A stretch of 64,000 nucleotides of DNA, from positions 18,414,001 to 18,478,000 of the forward strand of contig OY727102.1 in the NCBI GenBank assembly GCA_963402885.1. Direction: 5' to 3'. This DNA comes from Antedon bifida (taxonomy: Eukaryota; Echinodermata; Crinoidea; Comatulida; Antedonidae). Positions 1-11,800 of this stretch are shown here, one piece after another. The notes beneath the pieces are model-generated. The model saw only the letters and a list, made by a program, of their open reading frames with translations. It searched no databases and was not told the origin of the DNA. The position numbers and the translations under genes are program-made. Numbering within the stretch: position 1 is the first letter of the stretch; the number at the start of each line of letters is the position of its first letter.

Positions 1-3000
1 GACCCTTTTATTTTTCGACAAAGCTAGTTAATATGGCTCTATAAGATGCTACAAAGCAATATATGCGCATATATACCCATATTATTGCATAATAATTTAA
101 TTTTAAAAAGTCGATATTTTGGGCATTTTTCGAAAAAATCCCTATGCTATAGTACAGGGATTTTTTCGAAAATGGCGAAATTTCGACCCTTTTATTTTTC
201 GACAAAACTAGTTAATATGGCTCTATAAGACGCTACAAAGCAATATATGCGCATATATACTCATATTATTGCATAATAATTGAATTTTAAAAAGTCGATA
301 TTTTGGGCATTTTTCGAAAAAATCCCTGTGCTATAGTACAGGGATTTTTTTTCAAAAATGGCGAAATTTCGACCCTTTTACTTTTCTACAAAACTAGTTA
401 ATATGGCTCTATAAGATGCTACAAAGCAATATATGCGCATATATACCCATATTGTTGCATAACAATTGAATTTTAAAAAGTCGATATTTTGGGCATTTTT
501 CGAAAAAATCCCTGTGCTATAGTACAGGGATTTTTTTTCAAAAATGGCGAAATTTCGACCCTTTTATTTTTCTACAAAACTAGTTAATATGGCTCTATAA
601 GATGCTACAAAGCAATATATGCGCATATATACCCATATTGTTGCATAACAATTGAATTTTAAAAAGTCGATATTTTAGGCATTTTTCGAAAAAATCCCTG
701 TACTATAGTACAGGGATTTTTTCCAAAAATGGCGAAATTTCGACCCTTTTATTTTTCGACAAAACTAGTTAATATGGCTCTATAAGATGCTACAAAGCAA
801 TATATGCGCATATATACCCATATTGTTGCATAATAATTGAATTTTAAAAAGTCGATATTTTGGGCATTTTTCGAAAAAATCCCTGTACTATAATAGTACA
901 CGGATTTTTTCCAAAAATGGCGAAATTTTGACCCTTTTATTTTTCGACAAAACTAGTTAATATGGCTCTATAAGATGCTACAAAGCAATATATGCGCATA
1001 TATACCCATATTATTGCATAATAATTGAATTTTAAAAAGTCGATATTTTGGGCATTTTTCGAAAAAATCCCTGTGCTATAGTACAGGGATTTTTTCGAAA
1101 ATGGTGAAATTTCGACCCTTTTATTTTTCGACAAAACTAGTTAATATGGCTCTATAAGACGCTACAAAGCAATATATGCGCATATATACTCATATTATTG
1201 CATAATAATTGAATTTTAAAAAGTCGATATTTTGGGCATTTTTCGAAAAAATCCCTGTGCTATAGTACAGGGATTTTTTCCAAAAATGGCGAAATTTTGA
1301 CCCTTTATTTTTCGACAAAACTAGTTAATATGGCTCTATAGGATGCTACAAAGCAATATATGCGCATATATACCCATATTATTGCATAATAATTGAATTT
1401 TAAAAAGTCGATATTTTGGGCATTTTTCTAAAAAATCCCTGTGCTATAGTACAGGGATTTTTTCAAAAAATGGCGAAATTTTGACCCTTTTATTTTTCGA
1501 CAAAACTAGTTAATATGGCTCTATAAGATGCTACAAAGCAATATATGCGCATATATACCCATATTATTGCATAATAATTGAATTTTAAAAAGTCGATATT
1601 TTGGGCATTTTTCGAAACAATACCTGTACTATAGTACAGGGATTTTTTCCAAAAATGGCGAAATTTCGACCCTTTTATTTTTCGACAAAACTAGTTAATA
1701 TGGCTCTATAAGATGCTACCAAGTAATATATGCGCATATATACCCATATTGTTGCATAATAATTGAATTTAAAAAAGTCGATATTTTGGGCATTTTTCGA
1801 AAAAATCCCTGTACTATAGTACAGGGATTTTTTCCAAAAATGGCGAAATTTTGACCCTTTTATTTTTCGGAAAAAATGGTTAATATGGCTCTATAAGATG
1901 CTACAAAGCAATATATGCGCATATATACCCATATTATTGCATAATAATTGAATTTTAAAAAGTCGATATTTTGGGCATTTTTCGAAAAAATTCCTGTGCT
2001 AAATAGGACAGGGATTTTTTCCAAAAATGGCGAAATTTCGACCCTTTTATTTTTCGACAAAACTTGTTAATATGGCTCTATAAGATGCTACAAAGCAATA
2101 TATGCGCATATATACCCATATTATTGCATAATAATTGAGTTTTAAAAAGTCGATATTTTGGGCATTTTTCGAAAAAATCCCTGTACTATAGTACAGGGAT
2201 TTTTTCCAAAAATGGCGAAATTTTGACCCTTTTATTTTTCGACAAAACTAGTTAATATGGCTCTATAAGATGCTACAAAGCAATATATGCGCATATATAC
2301 CCATATTATTGCATAATAATTGAATTTTAAAAAGTCGATATTTTGGGCATTTTTCGAAAAAATCCCTGTGCTATAGTACAGGGATTTTTTCAAAAAATGG
2401 CGAAATTTTGACCCTTTATTTTTCGACAAAACTAGTTAATATGGCTCTATAAGATGCTACAAAGCAATATATGCGCATATATACCCATATTATTGCATAA
2501 TAATTGAATTTTAAAAAGTCGATATTTTGGGCATTTTTCTAAAAAATTCCTGTGCTATAGTACAGGGATTTTTTCAAAAAATGGCGAAATTTTGACCCTT
2601 TTATTTTTCGACAAAACTAGTTAATATGGCTCTATAAGATGCTACAAAGCAATATATGCGCATATATACCCATATTATTGCATAATAATTGAATTTTAAA
2701 AAGTCGATATTTTGGGCATTTTTCGAAAAAATCCCTGTACTATAGTACAGGGATTTTTTCCAAAAATGGCGAAATTTTGACCCTTTTATTTTTCGACAAA
2801 ACTTGTTAATATGGCTCTATAAGATGCTACAAAGCAATATATGCGTATATATACCCATATTATTGCATAATAATTGAGTTTTAAAAAGTCGATATTTTGG
2901 GCATTTTTCGAAAAAATCCCTGTGCTATAGTACAGGGATTTTTTCCAAAAATGGCGAAATTTTGACCCTTTATTTTTCGACAAAACTGGTTAATATGCCT

Positions 3001-3256
3001 CTATAAGATGCTACAAAGCAATATATGCGCATATATACCCATATAATTTCATAATAATTGAATTTTAAAAAGTCGATATTTTGGGCATTTTTCTAAAAAA
3101 TCCCTGTGCTATAGTACAGGGATTTTTTCAAAAAATGGCAAAATTTTGACCCTTTTATTTTTCGACAAAACTAGTTAATATGGCTCTATAAGATGCTACA
3201 AAGCAATATATGCGCATATATACCCATATTGTTGCATAATAATTGAATTTTAAAAA

Positions 3257-3334
3257 GTCGAAATTTTGCCATTTTTGGAAAAAATCCCTGTACTATAGTA
3301 CAGGGATTTTTTCCAAAAATGGCAAAATTTCGAC
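3257..3334. repeat. Perfect 78-bp palindrome in satellite monomer
   Basis: The two 39-base halves are exact reverse complements around the centre between 3295 and 3296 (TACTA/TAGTA). Left arm begins GTCGAAATTTTGCC and the right arm ends GGCAAAATTTCGAC. Most other monomers have the same arms with several mismatches. Confidence 0.95.
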
Positions 3335-3440
3335 CCTTTTATTTTTCGACAAAACTGGTTAATATGGCTCTATAAGATGCTACAAAGCAACATATGCGCA
3401 TATATACCCATATTGTTGCATAATAATTGAATTTTAAAAA

Positions 3441-3518
3441 GTCGAAATTTTGCCATTTTTGGAAAAAATCCCTGTACTATAGTACAGGGATTTTTTCCAA
3501 AAATGGCAAAATTTCGAC
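3441..3518. repeat. Second perfect 78-bp palindrome
   Basis: The next monomer repeats the same exact 39+39 inverted repeat. Perfect symmetry is confined to these two neighbouring units close to the right edge of the array. Confidence 0.95.
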
Positions 3519-3712
3519 CCTTTTATTTTTCGACAAAACTGGTTAATATGGCTCTATAAGATGCTACAAAGCAACATATGCGCATATATACCCATATTAT
3601 TGCATAATAATTGAATTTTAAAAAGTCGATATTTTGGGCATTTTTCGAAAAAATCCCTGTGCTATATATAGTATAGGGATTTTTTTTTAAATGGCGAAAT
3701 TTGACCCTTTAT

Positions 3713-4146
3713 AATTGAATTTTAAAAAGTCAATATTTTGGACATTTTTCGAAAAAACTGGTTAACATAACAAAGCAATATATGCACATATATACCCATT
3801 GCATAATAATTGGCAATTTAAACAAAATTAAACTTAAAATCGATATTTTGGGTATGATTAGTTAATGAATTAACTGAATAATAATAGTCTGAATAGAACT
3901 ATTTAAAAAAAACCACATAATGTTGAGAAGACCAATGTCGCCCTCATCTGTTAGTGTTATTAGTTAATTTTCTCCACCCATCAATTTACACTTTTCAGTT
4001 CAACCTTTCAAATCGATTGCCTGCAGTCTTTACACCTAACAACATAAGTTAGGATCAAACCCGAACAACTTTATAGTAAAACACTTCACTGCTAAACTTA
4101 TAAAGTCCCTCCTCAAGGCTGTTGTTTGATAACCTTGTTTTAATTA
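3713..4146. other. Decayed satellite fragment and AT-rich spacer
   Basis: Up to about 3860 there are rearranged scraps of the satellite unit (TATATGCACATATATACCCA, GTCAATATTTTGG). The rest is AT-rich sequence with no credible gene. Confidence 0.7.
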
Positions 4147-4504
4147 ATTAAAGACATATTGTCCCCTTGAAAAAATAATTCTTAAACAAATTTTTGTTGA
4201 ATATTCCATTTTAATGTAACATAATAGTTATCCACTTTGACAAAAAATTGGATTGAAAAAAAATGTATTTACCTGAAAAAAATGTAATTTAAAGCACAAA
4301 ATGGTCAAATTGGCTGCCAGCCAATGGATTTTTGGTTGAATTTTACCATTTATTTTGTCATTTTATAAGTGAAAACATGATTTTTTTTCGATTTTTTTTC
4401 TATTGAAGTGATTAAACTAGATTAAAACTAGAATATAACATATTCAAAGTCTGAAATAATTAATCTTCATTTTTCATGTTTTTGGGGGACAATACATCTT
4501 TAAC
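4147..4504. mobile_element. MITE family B (TTAAAGATGTATTGTCCCC), full-length copy
   Basis: The ends are inverted repeats: left TTAAAGACATATTGTCCCC, right GGGGGACAATACATCTTTAA. The interior includes CAATTTTTTGTCAAAGTGG-like and AAATTGGCTGCCAGCCAATG blocks shared with copies at 18596-18886 and 58931-59269. There is no coding capacity, so it is non-autonomous. TTAA at both ends suggests a TTAA target site. Confidence 0.85.
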
Positions 4505-5813
4505 ACAACACAGCAATTGTAATTGTCCAAACCATAAGATCACATCAATAATTTAATGTTATTAATTAAATAATAATGATATTAATAATAATTATTATAT
4601 TTGATGTCTTCCATGTAAACTCTCTAAACATCATTAAATGTTTAGTTATTTTGCTCTGTCATTTTTATTCTAATTTTTAAACTTGTTTCAGCACCATAAT
4701 CAATCAAACATCTTGCAATACATTATATACAGTCAACTTTCAAACTTTATACAATACAATAGATATACAATATGTACAATAAATACATACAACTATAAAA
4801 AAAGTCATTGAGAATGACTCTGAAAAAAAGAACTGCACAAAACTGAAATTTTTTTATGGTCCCTATGCATTTGGAGTTATAAAAATGCAAAAAGCCACAG
4901 TGGTGGGTTATGGATGCACATGAAAAGTCCAATTTTAATTTTTTTTTAATTAGAAAAACCACCCACAATAGACTGCACCTTTTGTCTAAGGTGGAAAGTT
5001 TATTTTCAATTACCAATCAATGTATGCTTATTATATAAAGCAATTGTCATATCTAATCTAAGTTAACATATTCTTAATTTTCATATAATTAATGGATTTT
5101 CCATTCATTTATCATGTTCTGTACATGTTTGATGAAAACATTTTAGAGAAGTAAAAACATTTGAAAATATTGCATTTTTTTTTGTAATTTCTATAATTAA
5201 AACACAGCAGTAATATTATACACAACTAAAAATAGATCAAGGTGCTCAATGATTTTTAAAAAAATGTGAAATTAAAATATTGCAAAGAATTGTAGAAATT
5301 ATATAAAATGAATAACATAAAATAAAGAATAAATGTGTGTGGGTAACTTCAAAATACTAGTTTTACTAGAATTATTGTATAAGTCAGAGATAAAAACTTT
5401 AATTGCTGATCTTTAATTTTAGTTTTTACTTTCCATTTTCAATAACTTCAACTTCCACCAATTTCCAAATTGTATACTGCTGATTATAGTTTAAAAATAT
5501 TGTAGGGCATAAAAGTCCAAAAGTCTATTTCCCTACAGGTCATCCAAGTTCTTGAATTTCTAAACAAATTATTTTCAACCAACACCCCCGCCCCTCCCCC
5601 TAAAAAAAATTGAGAATTTTATGCCCAAAAATAACAATCAATTTGTTTTCAGACTAAAATCTTGACAAATTTACTTTGTTAAATATCGAAATGAATTTAA
5701 CAGTCTCACTTTCTTATTATTTTTTTCAAACCATTGGTTTATTCACCTGATGTGGTGTGACTGGCTGTCCTCCATTTATTTATTTATTTTTTTCAACATT
5801 AAATTAACTTTGG
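4505..5813. other. 3' flank of the TMEM266-like gene
   Basis: AT-rich, no supported gene. A minus-strand frame at 4747-5016 encodes a low-complexity hydrophobic peptide with no recognisable family. On the minus strand the first polyadenylation-type signals after the stop codon are overlapping AATAAA motifs near 5775-5790, which would give a very short 3' UTR; other AT-rich candidates lie further left. Confidence 0.5.
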
Positions 5814-5846
5814 TCACAAAGATGTTGTTGGAATGCCACGTTCATC
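5814..5846 (-). CDS. TMEM266-like terminal coding exon 11
   Basis: Acceptor TTTTTTCAG, then ten codons (DERGIPTTSL) and TGA, in phase with exon 10. The C-terminus is short and polar. Confidence 0.72.
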   Translation of the reverse strand, partial: DERGIPTTSL

Positions 5847-8800
5847 CTGAAAAAAAAAACAACAACAAAACCAGAACTTTATTAAAATCATCATAATAAA
5901 TAAGATATAAACTAAACAAAAGTAGAAAGTGAATTACATACTGCCCATATTTTACCCCAAAGGCATAAATCATGAATTTTACATGCATCAATTATTTGCT
6001 ATGAAATGCAATTTACCTTACCTATATTCTAAAAACACCAACTTTACATAACTTACTAAATATCAACCCTTAAAATCATCAAAGTTTTGAACTCCTGAAT
6101 GGAAAACAAAACCATTTAGCCAGAACTTTGATTTATGTATATGTTTACATAGCGCCCTCTGTAAGATCTTAATTTATGGCATAATTAAATCTTATGCATT
6201 ATTCATGATTTCTTCCTTAATCAACAAAAATGATGGATTCTGGAAGCAATCTACTTCAAATGATGATGTTACAATAACTATTAAATTGCTAAAACATTAC
6301 ACTATAAGGTCTCCACAAATTTGGTTAGATTTAAGAGTCGTAAGCTAAAACACTCCACCAGTGTGAACAGGGCCTTAGTTTCACAGAGATTTAAAATTTC
6401 ACGGCAATTTACACCATGTTTACAGAATCTCTTTCACCTGATGATGATCTGGATTTTTATATTATACTCACCAGTAATGTCACTGATTGGCCAAGCTCCT
6501 GTAAAAGAGCTTCTTCTGAAAGTCTCTTGATCTCCTCCAGCTCCAGTCGAAGCTGCTCCTCTTCATCTGCGTCTAACTTTGAACTGTTTGAACTTGAATT
6601 CTGTCCCGACAGCGGAAGATGTAATGATGACTTGGAACCTGTTAAGAATAACAACAATATTTGTAAATAGAAAATTTAGAAAAACAACATTGCATTCATA
6701 TTTTATTACCTACATCCTGGGGCGGATGCATGTTGGTATATGAGGTTAGAGAGAATCTCAGCCACCTCATGGTTGAGGATATGGACATCTAGGTGTTTGA
6801 AGATTGGATTCCTTCTTTTAAACATCTCATTATTATCAGTGTTTCAGTTTATCGTTTCCTTTTAATTATTTAAGAAGAATAAAGACAAGTACATTCTGCA
6901 GCAATACTTGGTTTCATTAAAACAATTATGTAATAATATTGATATGATTGTACTCTTCATACTTAATTTTAATTGGGTGGATTCCCCAAATCTGAATACT
7001 AGACTTTCTAGAAAACTTTGTTTATTATTTTCTCCTTTCGGAGGGGAAAATGCCTACGTATGTCGGTTTATCCAGGTAAGCTAGGCACGAAATGTGTCAC
7101 CAGCTTAACTGTATTGGTGTAGGTAAATAATAATAGAAATTCTTACTGTAAGAATGCCTATCACTTCCAAATTCTGAGGTATCATATTCACTGCCAGATC
7201 CTTGTGGTTTTGGAACCTCTAACGATTCCTGATGCTTTGTGGCATTACTATCTTGCGAGTACTCAAACGATCGTGTTGACGCCATACTGGATTCAATATT
7301 ACTTTCACGTTGACCGTCACTGTCAAACGCGAGATTAACAAATGCGAGAGGCGTTCGCGAGCCGTCTCTTTCTGCCGTTTCTCCGGAATTTCCACTAGCG
7401 GCAGTTGATGTACTGCCCAATGTACTGCCTTTCTGCGATGACGTACCTTCCTCAACATTGTGATCAAAAGCAAAATTAATGTAACCTTCTTGTCCATTAC
7501 TGATGGACGCCATTGTCTGTGTTAACGAGTAGATTGCATCGCGGATTATATTTCTAGACAGAGTAGAAGCAAACTTTTCAGTTAAACTGTGTCGCTTATT
7601 ATCGTCTGATGACTCTTGATTAGGTCGAACAACATCGCTCAGTACATCGTATGTGGAGCTTACTTGAGATAACCGCGACAGTGGCGTAGACTTCGGTAAA
7701 GTTTCGCGGCTGCTAAAGCTGATATCACGGCTTACAACTCTTGAACTGCTTGCTTTAGATGGTACTGCATATATGAGGTCAGAATTGTAGCTGCTTGCTA
7801 AAAAATAAATAAATTGTTTTGATGTTATTACATTTATATTAATCTGGTAAAACAAAAATCTAATACAATACACTATTTCGTTTAATCAATATATATGTAA
7901 TTTTTAATTCAAAATTACTTTGTTTTAAACGAAACATAAATAAATGCAATGAATATTTAATATCAAGGGGATTTTAAATCATTATAATTTCATCATAAGT
8001 AACATGTTACTAGGAAATAATAAGCGTGAAAATAATAAAATATTGAACATATCATACATATTAAAACCCAATTACGAAAACCAGAATTAAAATGACATGA
8101 ACTTAATGATGGTAATCGTCATGGAATGCCAGGGGTACAACTTTCACGTCTGATTTTCATTGATAAATGCAGAAGTCAGCGTTCTATCAACTAATGCCAT
8201 TTAAAGAGAAAGTAACAATACTTAGTATCACTATATTACTCATCATTAATATGAGATATAACGATTTATGGTTCTGACATCGTTCACCACTCAGAAGTAG
8301 TTCCACATTTGAAAATCTGGGTTCAAAAACCTTAATATTCTTATCTTTTACCATCCCCTTTCTAGTTCAGTATTTGAAGAGATTCTAAGACCAAGTTTTT
8401 CCTTTCATTTTTAAATCATTCTTGTTGTTGCAACCAAGTGTATTTTATTAATTTTTGTAGTATTCATAAATCAAGAAAAAAAAAATCATATTGTGCAGAG
8501 CTAGTATATATTATCTTATTTACATATTATTTATTTATTATAAATTTGTTTTTTAGTGTAATCCAAATTTGTTTCAGTTCATAAAATTAATGTTTTGTAT
8601 TGTTCAGTGGATACATTTTAAAGAAATATGTATATAATGTTTATGTCCTATAACATTATTATTTAAAAAATAGAATTAATATATTGTTTGAAGGTTTGCA
8701 TGACGAAATCAATATGTTGATATAAAGTTTACAGTACACCACGTGTATTAGTTCTGAAAAGAACTGTTGAGTTTCTTGACGTTTCAATCAATATACTTCG

Positions 8801-11800
8801 ATCATCCTCAGGAGTGAAATATATGTTGATATCAACAAAATAGAATTAATACGAATAATTAATACATAATATAAATATGTATCATTAAAAAAAAAGAAAA
8901 TAACACAATCATAAGAAGGCCAACTTATTGTTAGACAATTCTGGTAAAAAATAGAAAAAGGAAAGAAAAAAGTTATAAGCTATATAAATATCCCTTAAAT
9001 ATGTCAATATTTCTTTATATTTGTATCTCTTTTATCTAAAGCATAAACAGTTGAAAGAAACGTATTTCTTAGATATAAATAATCTTGTAGACTAATCACA
9101 CTTAATACATAGGCACTTTTAAGAAAGAAAGAGATATTGCCATCAGCATGTTTTTGTCATTTTGATGAAAATGATGTCAGATGATGAAAGATTTCACTTT
9201 CATTCTCCGCCATCCATGTTGTGACATTTATAAAGATGTCTAAACATCACTACCTGGTACCTAAAATAATAAATATTATGAAAGAAAAACTAATAACTGG
9301 TATAAAAAGAACACATAGGAGTCCAAGTATCATACCATGTTTTGCCAATACTCCCAACAACCAAACACTCAGTACTTTATTCGCAAAGTGTTCTCCATAT
9401 AAGAACGAGTAATACACTGAGAAACACACTTTGCAAAAAAATTCAGAAAGCTACTTGGTAGTAGTTAATATTAGAGCAAGTATTAATTATCAGGTGGAAC
9501 TCAAATCACTAGACCCTTGAGCTTGTGCTTATGGCTAAGGTTAGATTCAAGCCCCTACTGCACCAACATGAGAGGCCTAACTGCACCAACACGATATTTT
9601 ACTCTACAAAGTAGAATTTTTCGGAGTCAGTACAATTATGTCAGAGTAGGGCATAACAACTGACTGAACTCTCTAACATAAAGCTACTTTGTAGTATTTG
9701 CCAAATACTATTTGTAGTTTATTTTTAGGTATTTGTACTTCTATTCTATGGGATCTCCAAAAAGAACTCAATCAAGAAGTTTTTCCAACCACAAAAATAC
9801 TCCTAAATGACATTTCACTTTTCGGTTCTACTAAGTTACTGCTGTATGTTAGATACACAGTGAATGGTTGTCAAACTACTCCACACTGTATAGACGTCAT
9901 TTGCAAAATCTAGCTGGATTTTTGTCAACTAATTCACGTCATATCGTCACTCCCATAGGAACAGTTGTTGCATGTCTTGGCGCGTAGAAAACAAAGTGTT
10001 ACTATGGATAAGTATTTAATAAGGGTATGCAATCACATCTTACAGAAAGACTAAATGCAAGTGAATAATATTACACATTATTTATATTTTGCACAAGAAA
10101 AAGGATTAATATTTGAAGGCCATAACAGATATAAATAAATTAATTACAATATGTCTATAATTATGGTGACTTGCCAATCTTGTAGACCCTACATAAAAAT
10201 AATTTTTTTACTGTCAAAAGTTGTATCCAAAACCAATATTTGTGAAAAAAAATTGTTGAAAGTAATTTTTGTTATTAACTCAAATTATATCCATAATTAT
10301 GGCATGTCTTAATGACCTGGTAGGTCAACAGGAAGCAATTAATAAATAATATATTAAAGTACTTAAGGTGTTAATCTAGGGAGTTAAAACAATTCTACTG
10401 AAGAATCAATGTATCTCACAATGTAACATGCTTTCGTCTCCATCTAATGTCAATATTCTCATTTTTTAAATTTATTCAAGTACTTATTTAATTATAATTT
10501 ACAAGTTTACAAATTTGTATTTCTTATTATATTAAGCCAAGATGTTGGACAATCGATAAATAAGAAATTAAATTTAAAAAAAAACTGTTCTTAAATTTTT
10601 TTATTTTATTTCTCTATCTATCAAAGATTTATTATCTATTATTTACTAAAAAAAGTAGCGATTCTCTAGTTTGCATGAACAATAAACGACAACTAAGTCT
10701 ATAAAAAAAACATTATCAAAGTTTTTTAATTATCCCTTTCTTATCAAACTATAAACAGGTGTTTCAAATGATAACTATGGTATGTCTTATTAATAATGCA
10801 GTTTCATTTTGAAGATTGAACTGACAAGATCAGGATTATAAAGTAATCAAGAACTGTTACATAGGGTAAAGTAACAAGAGGTTTACACTGAGTGGAACAT
10901 TCCATTTTACACTGACAAGAACTGTTCCTATTATAGTGAGTACCTTCGCTTTTGGCAATCATTGGCATTTTGTTTACATTGTATCATGGAGAAATTTCTC
11001 TATGGTTGTATTGTTTGTCTTATTCTATAATTTTGATTGTGCCGAAATTGAACAAATCAAAATCAACATTGCATATAAGACAAGATAAGATAAGATAAGA
11101 TAACTTTTATTGATCCTCAAAAAGGAAATTCATTGCTCGTCATAATAAAAAAAAAAAAAACCAAGAAACCACAATAAAGACAAACATAAAACGCAGAACA
11201 TTCCATTTAGCCTGAAAATAAATTTATTTTCAGGACTAAAATGATCTCTATGATTAACATCAAGATTAAAGCTCTGATCACAATTTATTTTGGCATAAAT
11301 TACAGCAATTTTCGGATAAGGATGTGATTTCAGCAACCAGTCGATTATTTTTAGCCATTTAGAAATATTTTGAAACAACTACATAATAAAATAAAAAGAT
11401 GATCTAAAAAAGTAAAAAGTATAAGGAACAGGCAACTGGGAGGACAGAAAATGTTAGTACAAATTGCAAGTCAGTTTTAGCCTTCGGATAAGGATGTAGA
11501 CTTTGATGTAAATCTCAGCAACTAACCAATCAATTCTTTTATAATAAACAAGTAGAAATATTTTAAACAACTACATAATAAAATACAAAGATATATCAAA
11601 AATATAAAAAATAACAGATAACTTATTAGGGGGCAACGACAATTCAGATTCAAGAAAGTGGTATAGCACCATGAAAAGAAAAAGATGACAACAAATTATG
11701 GAAAGGTTTGCAAGAAAAGACGGCATGAAAATAAGATTGGATAAAAATGGTATAGGAGAATGGAAAGAATGGATGACAAGGAAAGATATGGTGAAGGAAA

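Larger units (their letters stand above)
1..3712. repeat. Tandem satellite array, ~185-bp monomer
   Basis: About 20 head-to-tail copies of a ~185-bp unit. The unit can be phased on GACCCTTTTATTTTTCGAC, which recurs near positions 1, 185, 371 and onward. Every monomer contains the block TATATGCGCATATATACCCA and an inverted repeat centred on CTATAG (ATCCCTG...CAGGGAT). Copies differ by scattered substitutions and small indels. The array is already running at base 1, so its left edge lies outside the window. Short minus-strand frames of ~65 codons starting MSKNK recur once per unit and are a by-product of the repeat, not genes. Confidence 0.97.

Noticed and set aside
8..2983. Recurring ~65-codon frames starting MSKNK on the minus strand
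   Set aside because: They recur with the satellite period, have no codon constraint, and end where monomers end. Artefacts of the repeat.
1..3712. CRISPR-like regular repeats
   Set aside because: Units are ~185 bp with no unique spacers, in an intron-bearing eukaryotic genome. A satellite, not CRISPR.
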